Assembly (NCBI RefSeq): GCF_049675895.1
Contig: NZ_CP183834.1
Coordinates: 1 to 64,000, forward strand
Direction: 5' to 3'
DNA from: Ampullimonas aquatilis
GTDB taxonomy: Bacteria; Pseudomonadota; Gammaproteobacteria; Burkholderiales; Burkholderiaceae_D
Length of the DNA stretch: 64,000 nt
The position numbers were made by a program, and so were the translations under genes. The first letter of the stretch is position 1, and every line of letters begins with the position of its first letter. The notes beneath the pieces are model-generated. The model was not told the DNA's origin. It did not search any database and saw only the letters and a program-made list of their open reading frames with translations. Below, piece after piece: positions 1-12,840 of the stretch.

Positions 1-11
1 TCACAAAGTGC

Positions 12-40
12 TTGACGGTTTTAATAGAAGTGTCCATAAT
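12..40 (+). promoter_or_regulatory. rRNA operon promoter
   Basis: A near-consensus sigma-70 promoter: TTGACG at 12-17, a 17-base spacer and CATAAT at 35-40. It lies about 260 bases before the 16S start, the usual leader length for a bacterial rRNA operon. The strong match fits a highly expressed stable-RNA operon. Anything upstream, such as an UP element or a second promoter, lies outside the window. Confidence 0.8.
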
Positions 41-98
41 CTCGTTTCTCTGCTGCACATGCAGCGACGCGAAACGAAGCGAAAGCAAGTCAAGCGAG

Positions 99-136
99 CG
101 ATCTTTAAAAATTGAACAGCCGATAAGTGTGGGCGC
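99..136 (+). promoter_or_regulatory. rRNA leader: boxA-like site and 5' arm of 16S processing stem
   Basis: A boxA-like antitermination site (CGATCTTTAAAAA, 99-111) is followed by the 5' arm of the 16S RNase III stem (120-136). That arm pairs with 1857-1873 over 17 positions with a single G-U wobble. The two arms would bring together the ends of precursor 16S rRNA for RNase III cleavage. Confidence 0.7.
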
Positions 137-302
137 TTTATGGAAATGCCGGCCACTCGCAAGAGTGGTCAACTAAAGTCAATAAAGTCGCTCACACCAA
201 GTAATGTACAAGGTTTTTAGTAATAAAGACCTGTCAGTATTTTGAGTGAGTAATGAATCTCGCAAGAGATTCACGTAGATTAACCATCTACAAACAGGAA
301 TT

Positions 303-1837
<1,535 letters not shown>

Positions 1838-1856
1838 GAGTCAGCATGAAAGTAAG

Positions 1857-1873
1857 GCGTCCACACTTATCGG
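1857..1873 (+). other. 3' arm of the 16S processing stem
   Basis: This stretch is the reverse complement of 120-136 apart from one wobble pair. It closes a long stem around the 16S rRNA, the expected RNase III substrate, and lies between the 16S end and tRNA-Ile. Confidence 0.75.
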
Positions 1874-1894
1874 TTAGTTCAGTGTTACAGCCAT

Positions 1895-1971
1895 GGGTCT
1901 GTAGCTCAGTTGGTTAGAGCACCGTCTTGATAAGGCGGGGGTCGTTGGTTCGAGACCAACCAGACCCACCA
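1895..1971 (+). tRNA. ileT: tRNA-Ile (anticodon GAT)
   Basis: A 77-base cloverleaf with a 7-bp acceptor stem GGGTCTG/CAGACCC, an encoded CCA end (1969-1971) and anticodon GAT at 1929-1931 in the loop CTTGATAAG. It lies in the 16S-23S spacer, the classic Ile-Ala spacer arrangement. Confidence 0.97.
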
Positions 1972-2013
1972 TAGTAAATCAAGCGGTCCCGTGAATGGGT
2001 GCGTGAGAAATAC

Positions 2014-2089
2014 GGGGGTTTAGCTCAGCTGGGAGAGCACCTGCTTTGCAAGCAGGGGGTCAACGGTTCGATCCCGTTAACCTCCACCA
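2014..2089 (+). tRNA. alaT: tRNA-Ala (anticodon TGC)
   Basis: A 76-base tRNA with acceptor stem GGGGGTT/AACCTCC (one G-U pair), anticodon TGC at 2047-2049 and encoded CCA at 2087-2089. It is the second tRNA of the 16S-23S spacer, 42 bases after tRNA-Ile, and is processed from the same transcript. Confidence 0.97.
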
Positions 2090-2170
2090 TTTATTTGGTG
2101 ATGGGAATAGTTGTTAGATGTCAGTGCTTAATGAGTGCTGACATCTGACTGCTGTCAGAAAGGCTGTGCA

Positions 2171-2203
2171 TGTTCTTTAACAATTTGGAGTAGTAGTAAA
2201 TGT
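2171..2203 (+). promoter_or_regulatory. Spacer boxA and 5' arm of 23S processing stem
   Basis: TGTTCTTTAACAA at 2171-2183 matches the boxA antitermination consensus (TGYTCTTTAACA) bound by NusB-NusE. The overlapping sequence 2181-2203 is imperfectly complementary to 5317-5338 downstream of 23S. A second pairing (around 2239-2254 with 5296-5310) extends the same stem. Together these form the RNase III stem of precursor 23S rRNA. Confidence 0.75.
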
Positions 2204-2373
2204 GTGTTAACGATGAGCGAAAGCGACATTGTTGACCACGGGTTGTGATTGTATCAACCTATTCTTTTTAAAGTAGTTCTCAAAGATTTAGAGACTTAAC
2301 TAAAGGAATACGGCACAACGTGACACTCAAAACTTATGATGGGGTTGTTTCGAAAGAGACGATTTCGTTATAG

Positions 2374-5257
<2,884 letters not shown>

Positions 5258-5369
5258 TATAACGAAATTACCACCTCATCAGTTGGTGTCATAGTGTGAT
5301 ACTCACAACCTGTAAAATTTACTACACTCCCAATTGGACTTGCCCGCTAAGCAGCAGTCAACCTTCTTA

Positions 5370-5483
5370 GCCTGATGACCATAGCGCGTTGGAACCACCC
5401 CTTCCCATCCCGAACAGGACCGTGAAACGACGTAGCGCCGATGATAGTGCAGATTCCTGTGTGAAAGTAGGACATCGTCAGGC
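5370..5483 (+). rRNA. rrf: 5S ribosomal RNA
   Basis: About 114 bases starting GCCTGATGACCATAGCG and ending CATCGTCAGGC, so the two ends pair. The core CCATCCCGAACAGGACCGTG is the 5S signature of proteobacteria. It is the last gene of the operon, followed 10 bases later by an intrinsic terminator. Confidence 0.96.
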
Positions 5484-5493
5484 TTCCTTATTG

Positions 5494-5524
5494 AAAAGCC
5501 CTCACCTCACCGTGAGGGCTTTTT
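5494..5524 (+). terminator. rRNA operon intrinsic terminator
   Basis: A 12-bp perfect stem AAAAGCCCTCAC / GTGAGGGCTTTT (5494-5505 with 5512-5523) with a 6-base loop and a closing T-run. It is placed directly after 5S. Confidence 0.9.
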
Positions 5525-5610
5525 GCATTGGACTTTTGCTGGATGCTGATGAGGGGCTTTGCGCTACGCTGGTGAGGTAGCGCAAGCCTGATTGAAAGGG
5601 GGTGGGTTGT

Positions 5611-5940
5611 TTATTTCCCCCAGCTGTCTTTGAGGGTGACGATGCGGTTGAAAACCGGGCTTCCTGGCTTTGAGTCGATGCGGTCGGCCACAAAGTAGCC
5701 GTGTCGTTCAAACTGGTAGCGCGTTTCTGCCACCGCTTGGCTCAGACTCGGTTCCAGGTAGGCTTGGATGATGCGCCTTGAGCCTTCATTGAGATGCGCC
5801 AGAAAGTCCTGACCGCCACCATCCGGCTGCGCAACTTTGAATAAACGATCGTATAGCCTTACCTCCGCCTTCATGCTCCCCTTCTCCGATATCCAGTGAA
5901 TGTTGCCTTTCACTTTGTATAAGTCGGCTCCGGGGGTGAA
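5611..5940 (-). pseudogene. glnS: Glutaminyl-tRNA synthetase, 3' fragment only
   Basis: About 109 codons matching the C-terminal anticodon-binding domain of GlnRS. Recognisable stretches are KGNIHWIS, VRLYDRLF, FLAHLNEGS, AYLEPSL, QFERHGYF and FNRIVTLKDSWGK before the stop. A full enzyme is about 560-590 residues, so the catalytic Rossmann domain and the tRNA acceptor-binding region are missing. Read upstream, the frame is still GlnRS-like (FTPGADLYKVKG) to about 5940, then hits a stop inside the neighbouring regulator gene. No start codon or ribosome site serves it. I infer that glnS was cut by a recombination whose junction is at about 5941; a functional copy must exist elsewhere. Confidence 0.88.
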
Positions 5941-5941
5941 G

Positions 5942-6544
5942 CTATTTATCTACAGTTTGTTCATAGTAGGTTACTGACAGGAAGCGGATAGGGATCTTGA
6001 TCAACTTAACCGGGCCGTGAGGAATATTGCCGTCAAAGGTGAGGGAATCACCAGATTCCAATGTATAAATCTGATCTCCGTGTCTGTATTCGATCTTTCC
6101 CTGTAGCATGTGAATGAACTCGGTACCCTCGTGCTGAAATGTCGGAAACACTTCACTTTCATCATCCATGCTGATGAGAAAAGGTTCAAAGAGCTTTTTT
6201 GGACCTTGATCGTAGGCTAGCAAATGGTAAGTATGGCCCTTCTTTGTGCCTCTGCGTACCACTTCCATTCCTTCCCCTTTTTTAACCAGCTGAGCTTTAC
6301 TCTGCGGTACATCAAATTCGCTAAACAAGGTTGAAAGTTTCATGCCGAGCGCTTTTGCAATTCGCTGCAAAGAGTCGAGGCTACAAGATACTTGGCCATT
6401 TTCAATTTTGGACAGCATACCGCGGCTGACATCGGCCAATTCAGCGACATCCGAAATGGTCAGATGATTCTTGAGCCGTTGAGATTTAATCATCGAACCT
6501 AAATGAGCATCCAGAGTACTGAGATTATTTTTTTCGTCATTCAT
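5942..6544 (-). CDS. XRE-family transcriptional regulator with C-terminal cupin
   Basis: About 200 residues. The N-terminal third is an XRE helix-turn-helix (IKSQRLKNHLTISDVAELA followed by VSRGMLSKIENG). The C-terminal half is a small beta-barrel cupin (FQHEGTEFIHMLQGKIEYRHG, then GDSLTFDGNIPHGPV) that commonly senses a small ligand. It is divergent from purU and the N-methylglutamate genes across a 193-base gap, so it probably controls them in response to an amine or amino acid; this is inference. I chose ATG at 6544. An in-frame TTG at 6562 would add six residues; neither has a good Shine-Dalgarno. The gene's stop abuts the glnS fragment. Confidence 0.85.
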   Translation of the reverse strand: MNDEKNNLSTLDAHLGSMIKSQRLKNHLTISDVAELADVSRGMLSKIENGQVSCSLDSLQRIAKALGMKLSTLFSEFDVPQSKAQLVKKGEGMEVVRRGTKKGHTYHLLAYDQGPKKLFEPFLISMDDESEVFPTFQHEGTEFIHMLQGKIEYRHGDQIYTLESGDSLTFDGNIPHGPVKLIKIPIRFLSVTYYEQTVDK

Positions 6545-6562
6545 AAAAAATTGTGTTGACAA

Positions 6563-6737
6563 GCAAGAATAAAATATTCATCATGAGAAACATTGATGCT
6601 TCACATGAAACAGGAATTGCTTTTACCAAAGCATAGTACTTATTTAAGCAATGCATGAAATGAAATCGATGACATGTATTAAATCAGCCAACTTAGTAGC
6701 GGATAATAAAAGCCTTTTCATTTCACTGTAAAGAAAA
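6563..6737. promoter_or_regulatory. Divergent regulatory region between cupin regulator and purU
   Basis: This AT-rich interval holds three same-direction copies of CATGARA (6582-6588, 6604-6610, 6654-6660), which could be operator half-sites for the adjacent regulator. No strong -35/-10 pair stands out on either strand. The operator reading is inference from repetition and position only. Confidence 0.35.
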
Positions 6738-7598
6738 ATGCAAAACGAACATACCGTTACCTTGATTTTGTCATGCCCTGATCGCGTAGGGATTGTTGCT
6801 GCTGTTAGCCAATTCATTGCCGAGCGCCAAGGCTGGATTGTTGAGTCGAACTATCACTCGGATATTGCTTCGGGTCAGTTTTTCATGCGCAATGTGATTT
6901 TGGGTAAGTCACTGAAACAAGGCTTGGAGGAGTTCAGTGCTTCGTTCAAAGCGATTGCTGATCAGTTTCAGATGAGTTGGCAATTGGTCGATTCTTTGCA
7001 GAAAAAACGGGTTGTGCTCTTGGTAAGTAAGCAGGACCATTGTTTGGTAGATCTACTGTATCGCTGGAAGGCCAAAGAGTTTGATATTGAAATTCCGTGT
7101 GTGATTTCCAATCATGCGGATCTACGCAGTTATGTTGAATGGCATGGCATCCCTTACCACCATATTCCTGTCATGCCAGAAACCAAAATACAGGCATACA
7201 ACGAGGTCATGCAGAGAATTGATGAAGTTGCCGCCGATGTGATTGTGCTGGCGCGCTACATGCAAATTCTGTCACCTGAAATGTGCAGCAAGTATCCAGG
7301 CAAAGTTATTAATATTCACCATAGCTTTCTACCTTCATTTATTGGCGCCAAACCCTACCATCAGGCTTTTGAGCGTGGTGTAAAACTGATTGGTGCAACC
7401 TGTCATTATGTGACCGAAGAACTTGATCAAGGGCCCATCATTGAACAGGATGTCGTACGAGTAGATCACGGTGATACCGCAGAAGATTATGTGCGCTATG
7501 GCCGTGATGTTGAGAAAGCGGTACTTGCACGAGGTTTGAAATCTCATCTCGAAGACCGTGTCATTATTAACGGTCATCGTACCGTTGTGTTCCGTTAG
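6738..7598 (+). CDS. purU: Formyltetrahydrofolate deformylase
   Basis: 286 residues, normal for PurU. It hydrolyses 10-formyl-tetrahydrofolate to formate and tetrahydrofolate in the cytoplasm. An N-terminal ACT domain (about 1-85, SCPDRVGIVAAVSQF) is followed by a formyl-transferase fold (about 92-270) with the signature NIHHSFLPSFIGAKPYHQAF and the catalytic Asp region EELDQGPIIEQDV. It is the first gene of the methylamine block, eight bases ahead of the beta-subunit gene. Here it probably drains C1 units, delivered to tetrahydrofolate by N-methylglutamate dehydrogenase, to formate, rather than serving purine balance. PurU commonly sits next to sarcosine oxidase genes. Confidence 0.95.
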   Translation: MQNEHTVTLILSCPDRVGIVAAVSQFIAERQGWIVESNYHSDIASGQFFMRNVILGKSLKQGLEEFSASFKAIADQFQMSWQLVDSLQKKRVVLLVSKQDHCLVDLLYRWKAKEFDIEIPCVISNHADLRSYVEWHGIPYHHIPVMPETKIQAYNEVMQRIDEVAADVIVLARYMQILSPEMCSKYPGKVINIHHSFLPSFIGAKPYHQAFERGVKLIGATCHYVTEELDQGPIIEQDVVRVDHGDTAEDYVRYGRDVEKAVLARGLKSHLEDRVIINGHRTVVFR

Positions 7599-7606
7599 CG
7601 ATTGCC

Positions 7607-8848
7607 ATGCCCATAGGACTACTTAAATTTGCCTTCAGTAAAGCACATCCTGAACCAAGGATGTTTAAACAACATGATAAATTGAAGCAGTCCTATGATG
7701 TTGTCATCATCGGTGCCGGTGGTCATGGTCTGGCTTCCGCCTATTATTTAGGGCGCGATCACGGCATCACCAATGTGGCTGTATTGGAAAAAGGTTATAT
7801 CGGCGGTGGCAATACCGGCCGCAATACAACGATCATCCGATCCAATTATCTAACACCTGAAGGTGTTAAATTTTATGATGAGAGTGTCAAGCTATATCAA
7901 GACCTCTCACAAGACTTCAACCTCAATCTGTTTTATTCAAATCGCGGCCACTATACCCTGGCACATACCGACTCAGCCATGCGTACCATGCGTTGGCGTG
8001 CCGAGGTCAACAAGCATTATGGTGTGGATAGTGAGGTCGTGGATGCTGCTGCCGTCCATCGTGCCTGCCCACAAATGGACATTGAATGTGCTGGTCACGC
8101 GCCGATCATGGGGGCGCTTTATCACGCGCCCGGCTCGATTGCACGGCACGATGCAGTTGCCTGGGGATATGGTCGCGGTGCCGATATGCGTGGTGCCGAA
8201 ATTCATCAAAAAACAGAAGTTCAATCCATCAAGGTTGAGGGTGGTCGCGTTGTCGGCGTGCAAACCAATCGCGGCTTTATCGCTACCAATAAAGTCATTT
8301 GCGCAGTGGCAGGATCGACCCCGAGGATTTTGGATATGGTTGGCCTGCAAAGCCCGATCTATATTCATCCTTTGCAAGCTATGGTGAGTGAGCCTGTCAA
8401 GCCCTGGCTCGATGCCATTCTGGTTTCAGGCTCGCTGCATGTCTATGTCAGCCAGACCGCCAGAGGCGAACTCGTCATGGGGGCTGCATTGGATCCCTAT
8501 GAATTGCATTCAACACGCTCAACCCTCGATTTTGTCGAGGGCTTGTGCAGTCATATGCTCGACATGTTTCCTTTTTTATCGGATGTCAAAATTGTCCGTC
8601 AATGGGCTGGTATGGCGGATATGACGCCAGACTTTGCGCCCATCATGGGCAAGACGCCAGTTGAGGGCTTTTATCTGGATGCCGGTTGGGGAACCTGGGG
8701 ATTCAAGGCAACGCCAGTTGCCGGCAAAACCATGAGCTATACGGTTGCCAATGATCGCAATCATGATCTGATTACCGGTTTTACGCTGGATCGATTCAGT
8801 CAATATCAATTGACTGGTGAAAAAGGTGCGGCTTCGGTCGGTCATTAG
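7607..8848 (+). CDS. mgdA: N-methylglutamate dehydrogenase subunit A (sarcosine oxidase beta-like)
   Basis: 413 residues of the DAO/SoxB flavoprotein family. The dinucleotide-binding motif VIIGAGGHGLASAYYL lies at about 33-48, followed by the SoxB-type GGGNTGRNTTIIRSNYL; C-terminal QWAGMADMTPDFAPIMG and DAGWGTWGFKATP are conserved in heterotetrameric sarcosine oxidases. This subunit oxidises the N-methyl group of the substrate. By family alone it would be called sarcosine oxidase beta; I prefer N-methylglutamate dehydrogenase because gmaS and all three N-methylglutamate synthase genes follow. An internal Met near residue 19 is an alternative start. Confidence 0.85.
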   Translation: MPIGLLKFAFSKAHPEPRMFKQHDKLKQSYDVVIIGAGGHGLASAYYLGRDHGITNVAVLEKGYIGGGNTGRNTTIIRSNYLTPEGVKFYDESVKLYQDLSQDFNLNLFYSNRGHYTLAHTDSAMRTMRWRAEVNKHYGVDSEVVDAAAVHRACPQMDIECAGHAPIMGALYHAPGSIARHDAVAWGYGRGADMRGAEIHQKTEVQSIKVEGGRVVGVQTNRGFIATNKVICAVAGSTPRILDMVGLQSPIYIHPLQAMVSEPVKPWLDAILVSGSLHVYVSQTARGELVMGAALDPYELHSTRSTLDFVEGLCSHMLDMFPFLSDVKIVRQWAGMADMTPDFAPIMGKTPVEGFYLDAGWGTWGFKATPVAGKTMSYTVANDRNHDLITGFTLDRFSQYQLTGEKGAASVGH

Positions 8849-8856
8849 GAGTCACT

Positions 8857-9123
8857 ATGAAAATCATGATCTGTCCCATCAACGGACCACGACCAGTCAG
8901 CGAGTTTATTTATCAGGGTGAATTCAAAAACATGCCCAACCCGGAGCAAGCCAGTGATGAACAATGGGCCAACTATGTGTTCAATAAATCAGGCTCGGCA
9001 GCAGTCAAACATGAATGGTGGTATCACAGTCCATCGGGTGTCTGGTTCATTGCTCAGCGCAATACCGCAACGGACGCCATCCTTTCCACTTTTTTGTATG
9101 CAGATTGGGGCAAGCAGTCATGA
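8857..9123 (+). CDS. mgdB: N-methylglutamate dehydrogenase subunit B (sarcosine oxidase delta-like)
   Basis: 88 residues, the size of SoxD. SoxD-family features are the start MKIMICPINGPRPVSEFIYQ and the conserved HEWWYHSPSGVWFIAQRNT. In the sarcosine oxidase structure this small subunit binds zinc and contacts the alpha subunit. Only one of the usual N-terminal cysteines (Cys6) is visible, so zinc binding may differ here. The stop overlaps the next start as ATGA (9120-9123), indicating translational coupling. Confidence 0.88.
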   Translation: MKIMICPINGPRPVSEFIYQGEFKNMPNPEQASDEQWANYVFNKSGSAAVKHEWWYHSPSGVWFIAQRNTATDAILSTFLYADWGKQS

Positions 9124-12059
9124 GTCGGCTTGAGCAAGTGGCAGGCGAATGGATCAATCGCGCCAAGACATTTCAGTTTCAGTTTGAAGGACGTACTTAT
9201 CAGGCATATGAAGGCGATACCATTACCTCGGCGTTATTGGCGAATGGTGTCAAGGTGATTGGCCACAGCTTTAAATATCATCGTCCACGTAGTATTTTGT
9301 CGATGGCCAATCACGATGTGAATGCCATGATGCAACGGCAAACAACACGTGCCTCCATTCCCAATGTGCGTGGGGATATCACGCCAGTTTTGCCCAATGA
9401 TATTTTGACTGCAACCAACACCTTTGGTGGTCTGTTGCATGATAAAGCCGCCGTGTTGGACAAGTTTTCCAAACTGCTACCGGTCGGGTTTTACTACAAG
9501 GCCTTTCATTCCAGAAAGTGGTTTCCCACCTGGGAAAAAATGTTTCGCCATCTTACCGGCTTGGGTAAAGTAGATTTCAATGCGCCACATTTGCCGACCG
9601 CCAAACGCTATGATTTTGCTGATGTCGCCGTGATTGGTGGCGGCCCTTCTGGCTTACAGGCAGCATTGACTGCGGCCAATGCGGGGCATCAAGTGGTTTT
9701 GATAGATGAGCAGCAGCAGTTGGGTGGTATGGGCTTGTTTGGATTGACTCAGGATGCCACCTTGAAGCAGGTGTTACTAGAGAGTATCGAGCAAGTCAAA
9801 CGTCATCCCAACATTCGCATTTATTCGGCCAGCTATGTGGCGGGTTATTACACAGATCATTGGCTACCCATTGTCACAGACAAATTCATTGTGAAGCTGC
9901 GTGCCAAGGCGCTCATTGTGGCAACAGGTGCGTATGAACAGCCTGCCGTGTTTCGTCATAATGATCTGCCAGGCATTATGCTGGCATCCGCCGCACAACG
10001 ATTGATCAGTTCCTATGCGGTTAAACCATTTAGCGAGGTGGTGATATTGGCCGGTAATGACGATGCCTATCGAGCTGCTGCCGACTTACAAAATGTCGGG
10101 ATCACCATTAAAGCGATTGTTGACCTGCGCGCACAAGCCAGTCTGCCAAATGGATTAAGCGGTCTTGAAAAGATAACGCATTACAAGGGTTATGCCATTG
10201 TTGAAGCGTTAAAGGGCCAACAAGACAGCGTCGCTGCGGTCAAGATTGCACCAATTGATGTCAATATGCAATGGCAAGAGACAAAGACTCAAACCATTCC
10301 TTGTGATGGTGTCATCATGTCGGTGGGCTGGGCACCGGCCTTGCCATTACTTTACCAGGCAGGCTGCAAAATGCGCTTTGACCAGCAGCTTTCGCAGTTT
10401 GTGCCAGACAAGTTGCCCACAGGTATGGTGGCCTGTGGTCGTGCCAACGGCATTTATGGGATTGCATCCCGAATGGCGGATGGTCAACGCGCAGGCAAGA
10501 TGATCGTGGGTTATTTGGCAGGGCAGTCGCAAGCAGTGGCACGATTGATCGGCAGTGACAATGCGCCTTCCCATCCTTTCCCAATCATTGCTCATCCCAA
10601 AGATAAAAACTTTCTCGATTTTGATGAAGACCTGCAGCTCAAAGATTTTTACAACGCCGCGCAAGAAGGTTTTGACAATATTGAATTATTAAAGCGCTTC
10701 TCCACCATCGGTATGGGCCCATCGCAGGGCAAGCATGCCAATATGAATGCGATTCGAGTGCTGGCCAAAATTCGCAATGAGCCGATTGAGCAAGTGGGTA
10801 GTACAACGGCCCGTCCCATGTTTCATCCCGTGCCGATGGGGCATCTGGCAGGACGCTCCTTTCATGTGGAAAGGGACACGCCATTGCGTGCTCAGCATGA
10901 TGCCGCACAGGCGGTGTGGATGAGTGCCGGTAACTGGCAGCGTCCAGAGTTTTATCAACAGTCCGGGAAAAGCAAATGGGCTTGTGTGCATGATGAAGTC
11001 AATGCGGTGCGTAATAAGGTCGGCCTGATTGATGTGGGCACCTTGGGCAAGATTGACTTGTATGGACCGGACGCTGCGCAATTTTTAGAGCGGGTTTATA
11101 CCGGCAAGTTTGCCAATATGAAGCCCGGCCGAACTCGCTATGGTTTGCTGCTGGATGACTCGGGTGTGCTGATGGACGATGGCGTGATTGCTCGCCTGGC
11201 GGACGATCATTTTTACTTCACCACCACCACATCCAATAGTGCGATTGTCTATCGAGAATTGACGCGTCTCAACACCATGTGGGGACTCAATGTCGGCATC
11301 GTCAATTTGACCGGGCATTTTGCGGCAATGAATCTGGCGGGACCCTGGTCAAGAAAAGTGCTGTCCACATTGACGGATTGTGATCTATCACATGCAGGTT
11401 TTCCATTTCTGGCGGTACGTGAAGCCAGCGTGCAAGGCGTGTCAGCACGCCTGATGCGCGTGGGCTTTGTGGGTGAGATCGGTTATGAAATCCACGTACC
11501 TTACACCCATGGCCAGGCTATTTGGGAAGCGTTGATGCAAGCGGGCAAACCTTATGGCATTCAACCATTTGGGGTAGAGGCGCAGCGTATCTTGCGGCTT
11601 GAAAAAGGCCATCTGATCGTGGGTATGGATACCGATGGTCTGACCAACCCCTATCAAGCCAATATGCAATGGGCGCTGGCCATGGACAAGCCCTTTTTTG
11701 TGGGACAGCGCTCGTTGCGAGTATTGCAAAAGCAGGTGCTCAAACAAGTGCTGGCAGGTTTTGTCTTGCAAGATGGGCGTGCTGGTATGCCCAAGGATTG
11801 TCATTTGATTATTGAACAGGGTGAGATCGCCGGACGCATTACCAGCATCAGTCATTCACCGTCATTGGGTAAGGTGATTGGTCTGGCATTGATTGCGCCG
11901 CAACTGGCCAAAGACGGTCAGGTATTTCAGATTCGTCTGGATGATGGTCGTCTGGTTGGCGCGGTGATCACCAAGCCGCCCTTCTATGATCCACAAGGAT
12001 TGCGTGAAAAATTGGAAGAAGCCAGCCTCACCGCCACCAACACATTGGAGGCTGCATGA
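9120..12059 (+). CDS. mgdC: N-methylglutamate dehydrogenase subunit C (sarcosine oxidase alpha-like)
   Basis: 979 residues, normal for SoxA. The start is ATG at 9120, overlapping the stop of the previous gene; the open frame runs further upstream but only as antisense-phase shadow. Order: an N-terminal Fer2_4-like domain (about 15-95) lacking clustered cysteines; an NAD/FAD-binding oxidoreductase (about 165-470, VAVIGGGPSGLQAALTAANA); and a C-terminal GcvT-like aminomethyltransferase (about 600-960) that binds tetrahydrofolate and takes up the methylene group. It delivers the methyl carbon of N-methylglutamate to tetrahydrofolate, feeding PurU. By family alone the name would be sarcosine oxidase alpha. 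Confidence 0.87.
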   Translation: MSRLEQVAGEWINRAKTFQFQFEGRTYQAYEGDTITSALLANGVKVIGHSFKYHRPRSILSMANHDVNAMMQRQTTRASIPNVRGDITPVLPNDILTATNTFGGLLHDKAAVLDKFSKLLPVGFYYKAFHSRKWFPTWEKMFRHLTGLGKVDFNAPHLPTAKRYDFADVAVIGGGPSGLQAALTAANAGHQVVLIDEQQQLGGMGLFGLTQDATLKQVLLESIEQVKRHPNIRIYSASYVAGYYTDHWLPIVTDKFIVKLRAKALIVATGAYEQPAVFRHNDLPGIMLASAAQRLISSYAVKPFSEVVILAGNDDAYRAAADLQNVGITIKAIVDLRAQASLPNGLSGLEKITHYKGYAIVEALKGQQDSVAAVKIAPIDVNMQWQETKTQTIPCDGVIMSVGWAPALPLLYQAGCKMRFDQQLSQFVPDKLPTGMVACGRANGIYGIASRMADGQRAGKMIVGYLAGQSQAVARLIGSDNAPSHPFPIIAHPKDKNFLDFDEDLQLKDFYNAAQEGFDNIELLKRFSTIGMGPSQGKHANMNAIRVLAKIRNEPIEQVGSTTARPMFHPVPMGHLAGRSFHVERDTPLRAQHDAAQAVWMSAGNWQRPEFYQQSGKSKWACVHDEVNAVRNKVGLIDVGTLGKIDLYGPDAAQFLERVYTGKFANMKPGRTRYGLLLDDSGVLMDDGVIARLADDHFYFTTTTSNSAIVYRELTRLNTMWGLNVGIVNLTGHFAAMNLAGPWSRKVLSTLTDCDLSHAGFPFLAVREASVQGVSARLMRVGFVGEIGYEIHVPYTHGQAIWEALMQAGKPYGIQPFGVEAQRILRLEKGHLIVGMDTDGLTNPYQANMQWALAMDKPFFVGQRSLRVLQKQVLKQVLAGFVLQDGRAGMPKDCHLIIEQGEIAGRITSISHSPSLGKVIGLALIAPQLAKDGQVFQIRLDDGRLVGAVITKPPFYDPQGLREKLEEASLTATNTLEAA

Positions 12060-12607
12060 TGTCCTTGTCATTGAGTATCAAGCCGGTTCATTGTTTTGGT
12101 TTAAAGGGCGCGGGCTCGGTCGAATGGCTTATGAATCAAGGTGTGTCGGTGCCCGCCTTGCCCAATTGCTATGGTGTATTTGGCGAGCAGGGTGTGATTG
12201 CCAGACTGGCCTATACCGAATTTTATTTTGATGACGTGAATCGCCAGTCCAGCCAGACCTTGCAAAGTCTACTGGGCAAGGGTGTGCAAGTGGCCAGCGG
12301 TGGCGTGTATCCAGTCTGTCGTGATGATGTGGTGTTACAGCTCAGTGGTTCACTGGCACATGTCTTATTGGCGCAAGTGTGCAGCTTTCATTTTGCGGCA
12401 TGGGATATTACCGGCCAACCTTTGATTATGACCAGCATGGTCGGTGTGTCGGTCATCATTTTGCCTTTGCATGGGCGCAGCAACGACGCTGGCCAGGGCA
12501 ATGAGCCGACGTATCAGGTTGTGTGTGATCCGAGTCTTGCGGTGTACCTGGAAAAAACCTTGCGTGAAGTCATGCAGGATACGTTACAGGAACATGCCTT
12601 GATTTAA
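12056..12607 (+). CDS. mgdD: N-methylglutamate dehydrogenase subunit D (sarcosine oxidase gamma-like)
   Basis: 183 residues matching the SoxG family by size, position and the C-terminal layout (VRDDVVLQLSGSLAHVLLAQ region, then a GcvT-like terminal fold). ATGATG at 12056-12061 overlaps the stop of the alpha subunit gene. It completes the beta-delta-alpha-gamma order typical of heterotetrameric sarcosine oxidase and N-methylglutamate dehydrogenase operons. SoxG proteins diverge strongly, so the call rests partly on gene order. Confidence 0.82.
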   Translation: MMSLSLSIKPVHCFGLKGAGSVEWLMNQGVSVPALPNCYGVFGEQGVIARLAYTEFYFDDVNRQSSQTLQSLLGKGVQVASGGVYPVCRDDVVLQLSGSLAHVLLAQVCSFHFAAWDITGQPLIMTSMVGVSVIILPLHGRSNDAGQGNEPTYQVVCDPSLAVYLEKTLREVMQDTLQEHALI

Positions 12608-12772
12608 GTAGGGCGGCAGATTTTGAGTGAATCGTTGTGACTGATTCAGTGTGACTGAGCAACGGTGACTGAGTCGTTGCAATTGAATGAGATTAGTCAA
12701 AATTTAAATAGGGTTGTGATCTGATGATGGACACAGGCACAGCAAGATTGAATGCAAGGTTTTTGTTGGTTG

Positions 12773-12813
12773 ACGACCGATTGTCGTGTTACCCGTCTTG
12801 TCCCTGACAAGAC
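12773..12813 (+). promoter_or_regulatory. Paired inverted repeats in the gmaS leader
   Basis: Two perfect palindromes follow each other 28 bases before gmaS: ACGAC-cgatt-GTCGT (12773-12787) and GTCTTGTC-cct-GACAAGAC (12795-12813). No T-run follows the second, so it is not an intrinsic terminator. An operator, a transcript-stabilising hairpin or part of a leader switch are all possible. A clear ribosome site (GGAGGA, 12829-12834) precedes ATG 12841. The rest of the 233-base gap shows only repeated GTGACTGA/GACTGAGT words. Confidence 0.4.
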
Positions 12814-12840
12814 TACTTATGTTCTAACGGAGGAACATTC

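Noticed and set aside
9015..9119. Longer N-terminus for the alpha-like dehydrogenase subunit
   Set aside because: The added 35 residues are out-of-phase reading of the delta-subunit gene; the ATGA overlap at 9120 is the normal start.
7607..12607. Plain sarcosine oxidase operon for glycine betaine breakdown
   Set aside because: No betaine or dimethylglycine genes or glyA are present, while gmaS and all three N-methylglutamate synthase genes are. Kept as the alternative at family level.
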